Positions 7,226 through 16,852 of a DNA stretch of 64,000 bases are shown in pieces (position 1 is the stretch's first letter; the number at the start of each line of letters is the position of its first letter). Source of the stretch: Bacteroidota bacterium (GTDB lineage: Bacteria; Bacteroidota; Bacteroidia; Bacteroidales; UBA10428); the NCBI GenBank assembly GCA_023442525.1, contig JAEZZA010000016.1, positions 1 through 64,000 on the forward strand, in the 5' to 3' direction. The position numbers were made by a program, and so were the translations under genes. Under the pieces are notes generated by a model. It was not told the origin of the DNA, ran no database searches, and saw nothing but the letters and a program-made list of their open reading frames with translations.

Positions 7226-7873
7226 ATGAAAACTTTTGATCTTAAAGCTTCCCTAAGAAAAACAACGGGAAAGAAAAATGCCAAAGCATTAAGAAGAAAC
7301 AAACAGGTACCCTGCGTTCTTTACGGTGGTAAAGAAAACGTTCATTTCAGCGCCGAAGAAAGAGCATTCAAGGACCTCGTTTACACACATCATGCCTACG
7401 CTGTGAATCTTGATATTGATGGCAAAAATTACCTGGCCGTGATGAAAGAAATTCAGTTTCACCCGGTTTCCGATGCAATTAACCACATCGATTTCATCGA
7501 AGTGGATCCGAAAAATCCTATTATTATTGATCTTCCCATTGAAATTACAGGGAATTCAATTGGTATTCGCGCCGGTGGTAAGCTCAGACAGCGTAAAAGA
7601 TATGTTAAGGTGAAAGGTCTGGTTGAAAAATTACCCGATTCACTGGTATTGGATATTTCTGATTTGGATATCGGCGAGTCGATATTAGCCGGCGATATTA
7701 GCTACGCCGACGTTCAGGTGCTCGAGTCTCCCCGCTCACTTATAGTGGGTGTTGTTTCGGCTCGTGCAGCTGCTAAAGGCATGTCTGAAGAAGCTTCAGA
7801 AGGTGCTCCTGCTGCTGCCGAAGGCGCTGCTGCTCCTGCTGCCGCTGCCTCTGCAGATAAAGAAAAGAAATAA
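7226..7873 (+). CDS. rplY: 50S ribosomal protein L25 (CTC/TL5 type)
   Basis: The 215-residue protein is the two-domain form of L25 that binds 5S rRNA. The N-terminal L25 domain covers about 1-95 (LRKTTGKKNAKALRR, VPCVLYGG, HIDFIEVD). A beta-barrel domain runs to about 185, followed by an alanine/glutamate-rich low-complexity tail to the end. It is followed after 14 bases by pth, a pairing seen very widely. The tail composition explains several spurious antisense frames here. Confidence 0.95.
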   Translation: MKTFDLKASLRKTTGKKNAKALRRNKQVPCVLYGGKENVHFSAEERAFKDLVYTHHAYAVNLDIDGKNYLAVMKEIQFHPVSDAINHIDFIEVDPKNPIIIDLPIEITGNSIGIRAGGKLRQRKRYVKVKGLVEKLPDSLVLDISDLDIGESILAGDISYADVQVLESPRSLIVGVVSARAAAKGMSEEASEGAPAAAEGAAAPAAAASADKEKK

Positions 7874-7887
7874 TAAATTTCTGAACC

Positions 7888-8454
7888 TTGAAATACCTGG
7901 TTACAGGACTGGGTAACATGGGTGATGAGTACCATGGTACCCGTCATAACATAGGTTTTACAATACTGGATGCACTGGCCAAGTCATCCGGTATTGTTTT
8001 TAATGACAAGAGGTATGGCTTTACTGCCGAATACAAATTTAAAAGCCGTACTTTCATTCTGCTTAAGCCAAATACTTATGTGAATCTCAGCGGCAAAGCC
8101 GTGAATTACTGGCTGCAGAAAGAAAACATTCCCGTAGAGAATTTATTGGTAATTAACGACGATATTTCACTTCCCTTCGGTACAATACGCTTGCGTGCAA
8201 AAGGCGGGGATGGAGGACATAACGGACTTACAAGCATAATTGAAACTTTGGGACATGAGAATTTCGCCCGGCTAAGGTTTGGCATCGGTGGCGATTATCC
8301 TTACGGTTACCAGGTGGATTTCGTTCTTGGAAAATGGGATCCCGAAGAAGCAAATGCCCTTCCCGCTAAAATTGAAATCTGTCACGATATCATTCGAAGC
8401 TTCGGAACAATTGGGGTGGAAAGAACGATGAATCTGTTTAATAAAAAAGTTTGA
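7888..8454 (+). CDS. pth: peptidyl-tRNA hydrolase
   Basis: The 188-residue enzyme releases tRNA from peptidyl-tRNA that has dropped off ribosomes. It starts with TTG at 7888; the conserved KYLVTGLGN strand begins at the next codon, so no other start is likely. The catalytic histidine lies in GTRHNIGF (about residue 20), with KPNTYVNLSG, NDDISLPFG and the GGDGGHNGL loop following. It is the second gene of the L25 operon. Confidence 0.95.
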   Translation: MKYLVTGLGNMGDEYHGTRHNIGFTILDALAKSSGIVFNDKRYGFTAEYKFKSRTFILLKPNTYVNLSGKAVNYWLQKENIPVENLLVINDDISLPFGTIRLRAKGGDGGHNGLTSIIETLGHENFARLRFGIGGDYPYGYQVDFVLGKWDPEEANALPAKIEICHDIIRSFGTIGVERTMNLFNKKV

Positions 8455-8551
8455 AGAAGTTTGATAGGGTTCAAACAACCTTCAAACAATTTCAAACCTT
8501 CGTAGTTACTGTTAATGTTTTGTTAATTCAGATTCTGATCCGGATTTGTCA

Positions 8552-8559
8552 TAATTTTG
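8552..8559 (+). promoter_or_regulatory. -7 box (TAATTTTG) for the two-component operon
   Basis: TAATTTTG fits TAnnTTTG and ends 16 bases before the histidine kinase ATG at 8576, so the leader would be very short. Confidence 0.5.
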
Positions 8560-8575
8560 CGTATAAGTAAATTAT

Positions 8576-9850
8576 ATGCGCCCACTAACGGTTAAAATCA
8601 TAATTCTTATTTCATTGCTGGCGTTACTGGGTTTAGCGTTTACTCAAATTTTGTGGATACGCGAAGAGACCAGGCTGGCTGAAAAGAATTTTAATCATCG
8701 GGCCGACAATGCCTTAACCGATGTACTGGGTGAACTGCGTAACAAAGCAGGTGTTGTGTTCCCGGATACTTTACGACAGAATGCCCGCATCCTTAGTATC
8801 ATCGATACTTCATTTATGGATATGCTGGTGAGGAAATACGTAAACTATCATCACCTCGACGATGAATTTTATTACGGTATTGCAAAGTCGTCGGGCGATT
8901 CATTTATATATAAATCGGCCGGATTTCCTCCAGGAAAACCTCAGGCCGAGCCATTTAAAGCCTGCCTGTCGGGCATATATCATCAATCCGACTACTATCA
9001 TATTGCTCTTTATTTTCCTCAGAAGAACAAAGCTGTTTTATCGGGTCAGCTTGCCTGGATATTGATTACACTGCTGTTTATCGCAATAATTGCTTCAGGT
9101 GTGGCTTTGATTGTGATCACTTACCTGCGCCAGAAAAAGCTTACTGAGATGAAGAACGATTTCATCAATAATGTTACGCACGAATTTAAGACTCCGGTAT
9201 CCACTATCGGACTGGCTTCGGAAGTTCTTATGAATTCCGGAAAAGCCAATCCCGAGCGGGTAAGAAATTATGCGAGGATCATTCACGCGGAAAATGAACG
9301 AATGCGCAAACATATTGAACGCGTTCTGGAGATAGCACAGCAGGATCATCAACATTTAAAGCTTAACATCGAAAAGGTAGATGTTCATAAGATGATCAAT
9401 TCGCTTGTACCGAACATCTGTCTTGAAAAGACCGAAAGCGAAGTAGATATTACGTACAGGCTTCGTGCCGACAATCCAATAATTAATGGTGACGTGATGT
9501 ATGTATCGGGAGTTATTACAAACCTTACGGAAAATGCAATAAAGTATACCCGGACAAAACCACAACTCACCATTGGCACAGAAAACTACCGGAGCGGTAT
9601 TCTTATTTCATTTGCTGATAACGGAATTGGCATCAGCAGAGATTCGATGAAATATATTTTTAATAAGTTCTATCGCTCACATACCGGCAACCTGCATGAT
9701 GTAAAAGGATTTGGATTGGGATTATACTACGCTCGTGTAATGACTGAGGCTCACGGTGGCTTTATCAATGTAACAAGCGAGTTGAACAAAGGAAGCCGGT
9801 TTGATGTTTACTTCCCGAATGCAGCAGTACAGTTAACATCCATAAAATGA
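8576..9850 (+). CDS. membrane sensor histidine kinase (RprX-like)
   Basis: The 424-residue kinase has a first membrane helix at about 7-26, a periplasmic domain of about 130 residues and a second helix at about 160-184. The cytoplasmic kinase core follows. The phosphoacceptor is H202 in THEFKTPVST; the ATP-binding lid shows the N box (LTENAIKYTR), G1 (DNGIGI), F box (NKFYRS) and G2 (GFGLGLYYA). There is no HAMP domain. The layout resembles Bacteroides RprX. Its last codons overlap the response regulator start by 4 bases, so the two form one operon. The signal sensed is unknown. Confidence 0.9.
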   Translation: MRPLTVKIIILISLLALLGLAFTQILWIREETRLAEKNFNHRADNALTDVLGELRNKAGVVFPDTLRQNARILSIIDTSFMDMLVRKYVNYHHLDDEFYYGIAKSSGDSFIYKSAGFPPGKPQAEPFKACLSGIYHQSDYYHIALYFPQKNKAVLSGQLAWILITLLFIAIIASGVALIVITYLRQKKLTEMKNDFINNVTHEFKTPVSTIGLASEVLMNSGKANPERVRNYARIIHAENERMRKHIERVLEIAQQDHQHLKLNIEKVDVHKMINSLVPNICLEKTESEVDITYRLRADNPIINGDVMYVSGVITNLTENAIKYTRTKPQLTIGTENYRSGILISFADNGIGISRDSMKYIFNKFYRSHTGNLHDVKGFGLGLYYARVMTEAHGGFINVTSELNKGSRFDVYFPNAAVQLTSIK

Positions 9851-10548
9851 CAGATTCGAAGGGCAAAATACTGCTCATTGAAGACGACAGAAACCTGGGC
9901 ATAATTATTAGTGACTTTCTTGAAATGTCTGGATTTCAGGTTATTGTTAGAGAAGATGGGAAAGAAGGCCTGAATGAATTCCTCAAAAACAGCTACGATT
10001 TAATATTGCTTGACATCATGCTTCCTCTTATGGACGGTTTCACCGTAGCCGAAGAGATCAGGAAAACGGATTGTGATATACCGATAATTTTCCTCACAGC
10101 ACGGGCTATGAAAGAGGATAAACTGAAAGGATTCCGGGTTGGCGGAGATGATTATATTACCAAGCCGTTCAGCACCGAGGAATTGAAACTCAGAATTAAC
10201 GCAATCCTTAGGCGTTCGCGAAATAATAACGACAAGAAAAATGCAGTATATACGATAGGCCGGTATACATTTGATTATACGAACCATCTATTATCGACAT
10301 CACAGGAAGAAAGACAGTTAACCCGGCGCGAAGCCGAACTCCTCAGATTACTGTGTCTCAATATGAACAATGTTCTCAGACGCGATCTGGCCCTTAAAAC
10401 CATCTGGGGAGAAGATGATTATTTCATGGGGCGAAGCATGGATGTATATATTACCAAATTAAGGAAAATGCTTGGCGGCGACCCGTCAGTTTCCATTGTA
10501 AACATACACAATACAGGTTTTAAACTGGAAGTAAAGACCGGCAATTAA
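9847..10548 (+). CDS. OmpR-family response regulator (RprY-like)
   Basis: The 233-residue protein has a receiver domain (about 7-120) with the acidic pocket E12-D13-D14, phosphoacceptor D56 in LLDIMLP, a conserved threonine in FLTARA and the lysine in YITKPF. It is joined to a winged-helix DNA-binding domain (about 135-230; LTRREAELLRLL, VYITKLRKML). It is the cognate partner of the kinase whose reading frame it overlaps by ATGA. Target genes cannot be read from the sequence. Confidence 0.92.
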   Translation: MTDSKGKILLIEDDRNLGIIISDFLEMSGFQVIVREDGKEGLNEFLKNSYDLILLDIMLPLMDGFTVAEEIRKTDCDIPIIFLTARAMKEDKLKGFRVGGDDYITKPFSTEELKLRINAILRRSRNNNDKKNAVYTIGRYTFDYTNHLLSTSQEERQLTRREAELLRLLCLNMNNVLRRDLALKTIWGEDDYFMGRSMDVYITKLRKMLGGDPSVSIVNIHNTGFKLEVKTGN

Positions 10549-10626
10549 ATTCAACAAGATATTTCCTCCTCTTTTTTTGTTATCTTTCCTGCTGATTGTC
10601 AAATACAGGTAAAGTTTTGTCGCGAT

Positions 10627-11919
10627 ATGAGCAGTAAGAGAACGTCTTTCCCCCGGGTATTCTGGGTGGCCAACACTATTGAAATCCTTGAGCGATTTGC
10701 ATATTACGGGATATACATGGGATTCGGCATATATTTCAGTATGCTGGGTTTCAGAACCGAACAGCTTGGAGTTATTCAGAGTATTTTTCTGTTTGTTTCC
10801 TATGTTGTCCCTATATTTTCAGGTACATTTGCCGATCGTTTTGGTTTTAAAAGAGTCCTCCTGGTTTCTTACCTTGCCTATCTTCCATCAATCATACTAC
10901 TGATCTTTGCACGTTCGTTCCATGGAATAGCATTAACCATGCTTTGCATTGGATTTGCCGCCGGTATATTTAAACCATTGATTTCAGGAACAGTAAGGGT
11001 TGTTACCGATAGCACCAACCGCAGTCTGGGTTTCGGAATTTTTTACGCCATGGTTAACGTGGGAGCATCTTTTGGCCCGCTGATCCTGGGCCGGTTAAGA
11101 GCTATATCATGGCAGAATGCCTATATAGCAGCCGCCGTTTCGATAGGTCTGATGTTTTTTATTACTCTTTTCTTTTACAAAGAACCTGCAAGGAACTTTA
11201 CCGGAGAAACTCTGGGTAAGAAATTCAGAGACATGGGTGAGGCACTTTCCAATATAAAATTTACAGTTTTTCTTGCCCTCCTGGGATTGTTCTTCTGGCT
11301 GCCGTTCTGGTCGTTTTTCAATTTACTGCCGCGTTTTGTGCAGGATTATCTCGACGGACATCAGCTATACCTGAATATCAGGTCGGTATTCGGAACCTGG
11401 TTCGCCAACTTCCTTTCCCAGGAACAAAACGGTGTAAGAGTCATCCTTGGTGAATCGATCTCACACACAGGCTACGTTATTTTATTATTCCAGGTAATCA
11501 TTTCGTGGATTTTTGAGAAATTCAGACCAATACCATCTTTCCTGTCAGGTCTTTTGGTCCTGAGTGCCGGTTTTATTCTGCTTGCATTTTCAGGTATGGT
11601 ATCGGTTGGCTGGTTATTCCCGGGCATCATGCTGGTTGCCTTTGGAGAAATGATCACTTCACCACGGATACAGGAATATATAACATGGATAGCCCCGAAA
11701 GAGAAAGCCGGTCTTTATATGGGATCGAACTTTCTGGCTACCGGTTTGGGTGGACTGTTGAGCGGTTTTGTATATACTACCGGGATCTACCCATATTTCG
11801 AAAGGACCGGTAATCCCGAATATGTATGGATAGTACTTAGTATACATGCACTGGCAGGTATTGTCGCTATATGGCTTTTCTCACGTGTCGCGGGGCTCTT
11901 CAAAGAACAGGAGGTATGA
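10627..11919 (+). CDS. MFS transporter, POT/peptide-symporter-like
   Basis: The 430-residue integral membrane protein has about 12 hydrophobic segments. Its N-terminus (NTIEILERFAYYGIYMG) resembles the EXXERFxYYG motif of proton-coupled oligopeptide transporters. The loop after the second helix (FADRFGFKRVLL) is the MFS A-motif. The substrate is uncertain; a peptide or other small organic solute is possible. The TGA stop overlaps the ATG of the antiporter gene downstream (ATGA), so the two are coupled in one operon. Confidence 0.75.
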   Translation: MSSKRTSFPRVFWVANTIEILERFAYYGIYMGFGIYFSMLGFRTEQLGVIQSIFLFVSYVVPIFSGTFADRFGFKRVLLVSYLAYLPSIILLIFARSFHGIALTMLCIGFAAGIFKPLISGTVRVVTDSTNRSLGFGIFYAMVNVGASFGPLILGRLRAISWQNAYIAAAVSIGLMFFITLFFYKEPARNFTGETLGKKFRDMGEALSNIKFTVFLALLGLFFWLPFWSFFNLLPRFVQDYLDGHQLYLNIRSVFGTWFANFLSQEQNGVRVILGESISHTGYVILLFQVIISWIFEKFRPIPSFLSGLLVLSAGFILLAFSGMVSVGWLFPGIMLVAFGEMITSPRIQEYITWIAPKEKAGLYMGSNFLATGLGGLLSGFVYTTGIYPYFERTGNPEYVWIVLSIHALAGIVAIWLFSRVAGLFKEQEV

Positions 11920-14090
11920 AAAGAAAGCTTTATTTTCATATACTGCTTTTAATCATTGCCTTTGTCGCAATCTGGGTAACTTATTCATACGGTAAGTCAA
12001 CAGGCGTCGAGGTTGAACAACCAATAAATTTTCAAAATACAGGCATTTTTGATTTCGGTGATTTTGCGAACCGGTTCAAAGACTCTCCCGGCATCCTGAT
12101 CATGCAACTAATAGTGATCATGGTATCTGCCAGAATCGTGGGTTACATCTTCCAGCTTATCAGCCAGCCTATAGTGGTTGGAGAGATCATTGCAGGACTT
12201 ATTCTGGGTCCTTCTGTTCTGGGGGCTCTTTTTCCCAATACATTCAATTACCTTTTTTCGCCAGGCTCGATACGTGTGCTGGAGCAATTCAGCCAGCTTG
12301 GTCTGATATTCTTTATGTTTATCATTGGCATGGAACTCGATTTACAATCGTTCCGCAAATCTGCCAATAAAGCATTCCTGATAAGTACATCTGGTATTGT
12401 ATTTCCATTTGTATCGGGAATCCTGCTCGCTTTCTACCTCTATGGCGAATTCCACTCGGGTGATGTCGATTTTTTATCATTTGCCCTTTTTATGGGCACA
12501 ACCATGAGTATTACAGCCTTTCCGGTATTAGCCCGCATAGTACAGGAACGCAAGCTTACCAAACTACCCGTCGGTATCATGGCTATTACGGTTGCCGCAA
12601 TAGGCGACGTAGTAGCCTGGTGTATTCTTGCAATTATTATTGCAATTGTCAAAGCCGGCGACATTAGTCATTCATTCATTACCATAGCCCTTTCGGTTGT
12701 GTATATCCTGTTCATGTTCTATGTAATTAAACCGGTGATGAAGCGTGTGGGACAGGTATATGCCAGTCGCGAGGCCATGGTAAAACCCATTGTGGCCGTT
12801 GTCTTTTTACTTATTCTGGTATCATCGCTTATTACTGAAGCTATAGGAATTCACGCATTATTCGGAGCATTCATGGCAGGTGTGGTAATGCCCGAAAACC
12901 CTAACTTCAAAAGGGTTTTTACTGAAAAAATCGAAGATGTTTCACTGGTAATCCTTTTACCGTTATTCTTTGTATCAACCGGCTTGCGTACCGAAATTGG
13001 CCTTATCAACTCGGGTCATCTGTGGCTGATTTGTACAATAATAACGCTGGTTGCAGTTGCCGGAAAATTCGGGGGTACCCTGCTTGCTTCGCGTTATGTG
13101 GGTTTAGACTGGAATCACTCTGTGGTATTGGGTATTCTGATGAATACTAAGGGACTGATGGAACTGATCATACTGAATATCGGGTATGAACTGGGCATAC
13201 TTGGGCCCGAGATTTTTACCATGTTAATTATCATGGCCATTGTAACTACTATCCTTACCGGTCCTGCCCTTAGCCTGGTTCGCAGGTTGAAAGAAAGGAA
13301 AGAAATACAGGCTATAAGGGACAGCGAATATAAAATACTGATCAGCTTTGCAAATCCCAACATGGGCGTTAGCCTATTAAAACTCACATGGCACTTTGCC
13401 TCTCAGTTCACAAACAGCCGGATCACCGCACTTCATATTTCACCCCGTAGCGATTTATCTCCCGACGATGCCCGGATTTTCGAAAGAGAAAGCTTTGCTC
13501 CCATACGTGGTTTTGCCAGGTCGAAAAACTTGTCTCTGTCTACCATTTATTTGAATTCCAATGATGTTTATGGTGAAATAATGCAAACAAGCAGGTCCGA
13601 AAAACCCGACTTTTTGATACTGGGAAGCGCCAGAACTGTATTTAGCAAGAATATCATGGGAGGTATCCTCAAAAGAATTATTAATGAAGCACCCTGTGAT
13701 GTACTTGTCTTCAATGAAAAAAATTTCAAAGATATTAAGTCGGTATTACTGGTTTATTTTGGGAATGGCGACGACTACATATTTGATTATGCAAGGTTGT
13801 TAAACCGTAACAACCCCAAGAAGTTTTTTGCATATCACCGTGTGGTAGAAAATAAAGAAACAACTGATATATTGACCAGCTCGGGCATACCTGTTGAACC
13901 GGTTTCAGGTGCCAGCATTCTTCAAACCGGATTTCTTGAAGGTATCGACCTGGTGATAGTTTCAGAACGTAACTGGAAGTCACTTGAAGAGAAAAACAAT
14001 CTCCCTATTGCACAATTCCCATCATTGCTGATTATCCGCAAATCGGTTCATGAGAACAGAATGCTTGAAACGGTAAAAACAGAAATTTAA
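11916..14090 (+). CDS. CPA2-type cation:proton antiporter with C-terminal cytoplasmic domains
   Basis: The 724-residue protein starts with an extra membrane helix. The Na+/H+ exchanger domain follows (about 60-460, roughly 12 helices; VGEIIAGLILGPSVLG, then GMELDLQSFRKS, then the ALFGAFMAGVVMP region). After about residue 480 come cytoplasmic segments that look like universal-stress-protein folds (for example KPDFLILGSARTVF). It should exchange Na+ or K+ for protons. I chose the ATG at 11916 because a strong GGAGG precedes it by 2-6 bases and it overlaps the transporter stop; the longer frame from 11871 lies within the transporter gene. It is convergent with the next gene, with a 4-base overlap. 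Confidence 0.85.
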   Translation: MKRKLYFHILLLIIAFVAIWVTYSYGKSTGVEVEQPINFQNTGIFDFGDFANRFKDSPGILIMQLIVIMVSARIVGYIFQLISQPIVVGEIIAGLILGPSVLGALFPNTFNYLFSPGSIRVLEQFSQLGLIFFMFIIGMELDLQSFRKSANKAFLISTSGIVFPFVSGILLAFYLYGEFHSGDVDFLSFALFMGTTMSITAFPVLARIVQERKLTKLPVGIMAITVAAIGDVVAWCILAIIIAIVKAGDISHSFITIALSVVYILFMFYVIKPVMKRVGQVYASREAMVKPIVAVVFLLILVSSLITEAIGIHALFGAFMAGVVMPENPNFKRVFTEKIEDVSLVILLPLFFVSTGLRTEIGLINSGHLWLICTIITLVAVAGKFGGTLLASRYVGLDWNHSVVLGILMNTKGLMELIILNIGYELGILGPEIFTMLIIMAIVTTILTGPALSLVRRLKERKEIQAIRDSEYKILISFANPNMGVSLLKLTWHFASQFTNSRITALHISPRSDLSPDDARIFERESFAPIRGFARSKNLSLSTIYLNSNDVYGEIMQTSRSEKPDFLILGSARTVFSKNIMGGILKRIINEAPCDVLVFNEKNFKDIKSVLLVYFGNGDDYIFDYARLLNRNNPKKFFAYHRVVENKETTDILTSSGIPVEPVSGASILQTGFLEGIDLVIVSERNWKSLEEKNNLPIAQFPSLLIIRKSVHENRMLETVKTEI

Positions 14091-14926
14091 AGTTCCGAGA
14101 AAGTATCTCCCTGGCCAAGGTCACCCGTTTTAAAACCTCTGAGGAACCAATATTTTCTCTGTTCCGATGTTCCGTGTGTAAAGGCATCGGGCACTACATA
14201 TCCCTGCGATTGCATCTGGATACGGTCATCGCCTACGGCGTTGGCAGCATTTATTGCCTCTTCGATATCTCCCTCTTCAAGAATGTTTTTGGTACGTTGT
14301 GCATGATGTGCCCAAACACCGGCGAGAAAATCGGCTTGTAGTTCGAGTTTAACCAGTTCTTTATTGTATTCCTTTTCTCCCACTCTACCTCTCAACTGGT
14401 TTAACTGGCCGGTTATTCCAAGAAGATTCTGAACATGGTGTCCAACTTCATGCGCGATAATGTAAGCCATGGCAAAATCGCCCTGCGCGCCCAGCTGCCG
14501 TTGCAAGTCGGCCAGAAATGAAAGATCGATGTATACTTTGCTGTCGCCCGGACAATAAAACGGTCCTGTTGCTGAAGAAGAATAACCGCAGGCCGATTGC
14601 GCCGAACCTGAAAACAGAACCAGTATAGGTTCCTGGTATGTCCGGCCACCCTGACTGAACAACTGATTCCAGATATCCTCAGTATCTTTTAAAACAACAC
14701 CTGCAAATTCAGCGAGTTCGGCTTCGGCTTCAATAACTGAAGGATCTGCAGCGGATTCGGTTCCGGTCTGCATATTATTGATCAATTGGGTCGGATTGCC
14801 ACCGAGTAACCATACTATCAGTACAATTGCCAGGGTTCCAATACCACCGCCAGCTGCAATCTTACCGGTACTCATTCCCCTGCGGTCTTCGATGTTACCG
14901 CTTGATGCACGACCTCTCCAACGCAT
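14087..14926 (-). CDS. neutral zinc metallopeptidase, YpfJ-like, membrane-anchored
   Basis: The 279-residue protein belongs to the putative neutral zinc metallopeptidase family (YpfJ). It has the typical N-terminal MRWRGR start, one membrane helix at about 25-45, and an extracytoplasmic catalytic domain with the zinc motif HEVGHH (IIAHEVGHHVQNLLG) and a downstream ELQADFLAGVW segment carrying a third ligand. The substrate is unknown for the family. Its 3' end overlaps that of the antiporter gene by 4 bases. Confidence 0.9.
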   Translation of the reverse strand: MRWRGRASSGNIEDRRGMSTGKIAAGGGIGTLAIVLIVWLLGGNPTQLINNMQTGTESAADPSVIEAEAELAEFAGVVLKDTEDIWNQLFSQGGRTYQEPILVLFSGSAQSACGYSSSATGPFYCPGDSKVYIDLSFLADLQRQLGAQGDFAMAYIIAHEVGHHVQNLLGITGQLNQLRGRVGEKEYNKELVKLELQADFLAGVWAHHAQRTKNILEEGDIEEAINAANAVGDDRIQMQSQGYVVPDAFTHGTSEQRKYWFLRGFKTGDLGQGDTFSEL

Positions 14927-15064
14927 ATAGAATAGTTTTTAATTACTAAAATTGTTGATCACCATTCTGCTGTCCTTTCCAAACTTCTCAAAAAACTGTG
15001 AAATGGTGATTAATTATTCCGGTGTTGCCGGCAGATCCCGAAATCAGTGCGAATTTTATATTGT

Positions 15065-15138
15065 GGGCATTACTGGATTCGAACCAGTGACCCCTACCCT
15101 GTCAAGGTAATGCTCTAAACCGACTGAGCTAAATGCCC
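15065..15138 (-). tRNA. tRNA-Val, anticodon GAC
   Basis: The reverse complement folds into a complete 74-nt cloverleaf. The acceptor stem is GGGCATT/AATGCCC. The D arm contains AGCTCAGTCGG. The anticodon stem TTACC/GGTAG holds loop TTGACAG (anticodon GAC), and the T arm is ACTGG-TTCGAAT-CCAGT. No CCA is encoded. GAC reads valine codons GUC and GUU. Confidence 0.96.
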
Positions 15139-15241
15139 TTATTTGTAAAAATACACATAATTCCGAAATCATGTTTAACAAAAGTCGATGAAAACAATTT
15201 CTGAAAATCACGTATAAATAAAAAAATTAATTCTCAATACG

Positions 15242-16270
15242 ATGAAAAGGCTTATTTACATGACATGTGCTGTATTGTTACTTATGATATGCAGCAGTTC
15301 AGCCTGGGTGAATCTAACCCTGATAAGACCGGCCGAAATCCGACTGCCCGAGAACCTGAAATCTGTTGCTCTGATTGACAGGACATTACAGGATGAAACT
15401 ACCAAAACCAAAGTGGAACAGGTACTCACCGGGGAAGCATTTCACCAGGATGAGCAGGCTGTCCTGAAAGTAGCGGAAGGATTCATAGAAGCTTGTTCTG
15501 GGACAAGACGGTTTGAAACAGTAAGAACTACCGAAAGATATAAAGCCAATGGTACCAAAACTACCTTCCCCGATCCGTTGGACTGGGACCAGGTAGCTGA
15601 AATCTGCGAAAGGAATAATACAGATATGCTGCTGTCGATAGAAATTTTTGATACTGATTTCCTCCTTACCAATAATCCTGTGAAGATTGACACAAAGACT
15701 GAAGATGGTAAAATCACCCCCAAAGTTGAATTCAGGGCAAACGGAGTTGCCGTAATCAACTTCGGTATCAGGTTATATGATCCGGCAAGCCGTACAATAT
15801 TGGATCAGTACCAGACCTCGCACCGGTTGAACTTTGACGCACAAGCTCCGACACTTCAGGCAGCCCTCAATCAAATACTGGATAAAACTGAAGCCATTAA
15901 CAGGGTAAGCTATGACGCCGGTTTCATTTACGGAGAGAGGATCACTCCTACCTATTATCAGGTTACACGCTATTTCTTTAATAAGCCTAAAAAAGCGCTG
16001 GGAACGGGAGTAAGATATTCCGAGGTAGCCGATTGGAATAATGCCATTAAATCGTGGACAAAGGTGGTTGAAAAGGGCGACAGGAAGGAAGCAGGAAGAG
16101 CAGCATTCAATATTGCCGTGGCCTGGGAAGTGCTGGGCGACCTGGAAAAAGCGAAGGAATGGGCGGCAAGGTCACATACCGAATTTGCTGAGAAAGACGC
16201 TGATGACTACTACAGGATTCTGAACAACAGGATACGCGAAGAGCTGACAGCACGTGAACAGATGGAGTAA
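15242..16270 (+). CDS. exported DUF6340-like protein with C-terminal TPR-like helices
   Basis: The 342-residue protein has a signal peptide or single N-terminal membrane segment (about 1-22). The domain that follows begins LIRPAEIRLPENLKSVALIDRT, which resembles the Bacteroidota-specific DUF6340 family. The last 80 residues (from about 265: VADWNNAIKSWTKV, RAAFNIAVAWEVLGD) look like tetratricopeptide repeats and could bind a partner protein. No catalytic motif is visible and the function is unknown. It stands alone between the tRNA gene and a convergent gene. Confidence 0.7.
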   Translation: MKRLIYMTCAVLLLMICSSSAWVNLTLIRPAEIRLPENLKSVALIDRTLQDETTKTKVEQVLTGEAFHQDEQAVLKVAEGFIEACSGTRRFETVRTTERYKANGTKTTFPDPLDWDQVAEICERNNTDMLLSIEIFDTDFLLTNNPVKIDTKTEDGKITPKVEFRANGVAVINFGIRLYDPASRTILDQYQTSHRLNFDAQAPTLQAALNQILDKTEAINRVSYDAGFIYGERITPTYYQVTRYFFNKPKKALGTGVRYSEVADWNNAIKSWTKVVEKGDRKEAGRAAFNIAVAWEVLGDLEKAKEWAARSHTEFAEKDADDYYRILNNRIREELTAREQME

Positions 16271-16275
16271 GCCGC

Positions 16276-16818
16276 TCAGATCTCCCGCTCACCTCTTTCA
16301 ACCTGCAAAAACAAGTGCGAAAGCATGGCCATCATTTTGCTGAATGATGCCATGGCGATTTCGGTATCGCGGCTTACATGATGTTTCTTAAGCCGTAATA
16401 ACAGTAATCCGTATAGTGCATTAAGGCTGATTTCAACATCACCTGAAACATTGTCTCCGGTTTTGTTTCTGAATTCATCCAGATACGATAAAGCATCACG
16501 GTAAAGGCGCTGGTAATCCACATGATCTTCGTGGTTTATCAGGCGAATATGAAGATCGGTAACTTCGTTTACCAGTGTCTTTAGAAAACTGAGATGTCCT
16601 TTTTCGCGGATACCTTCCTGGTACATCATCAGAATTAGGTCGGTATACCAGTCGCGAACATCATTCTTTATCCTTTCACTATGCGGGTATTGCGAAATGA
16701 GATTCCGGTCAATATCGTCAATATTAAACCCGTATGCCCGGATAAGATCTTCAACCTGCCACATGTACAGGATGTATTCCGCAATGTTGGTTTTTCTTTT
16801 TTCCTGGGCTATTAACAT
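16276..16818 (-). CDS. DUF4924 family protein
   Basis: The 180-residue, mostly helical protein begins MLIAQEKRKTNIAEYILYMWQ, a start typical of the DUF4924 family of Bacteroidota. I chose the ATG at 16818; the frame extends 3 codons to a TTG. It has no signal peptide or membrane helix, and the function is unknown. Its neighbour on the same strand, 34 bases upstream, is an S4 RNA-binding protein, so it may be co-transcribed with it. Confidence 0.75.
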   Translation of the reverse strand: MLIAQEKRKTNIAEYILYMWQVEDLIRAYGFNIDDIDRNLISQYPHSERIKNDVRDWYTDLILMMYQEGIREKGHLSFLKTLVNEVTDLHIRLINHEDHVDYQRLYRDALSYLDEFRNKTGDNVSGDVEISLNALYGLLLLRLKKHHVSRDTEIAMASFSKMMAMLSHLFLQVERGEREI

Positions 16819-16852
16819 AGTTGACAATCAGGTTTTGTATTCACGTTCAGGT

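Noticed and set aside
15065..15138. tRNA-Asp (anticodon GTC) reading of the tRNA gene
   Set aside because: The 7-base anticodon loop in the correct strand is TTGACAG, giving GAC (valine); GTC is seen only if the plus strand is read.
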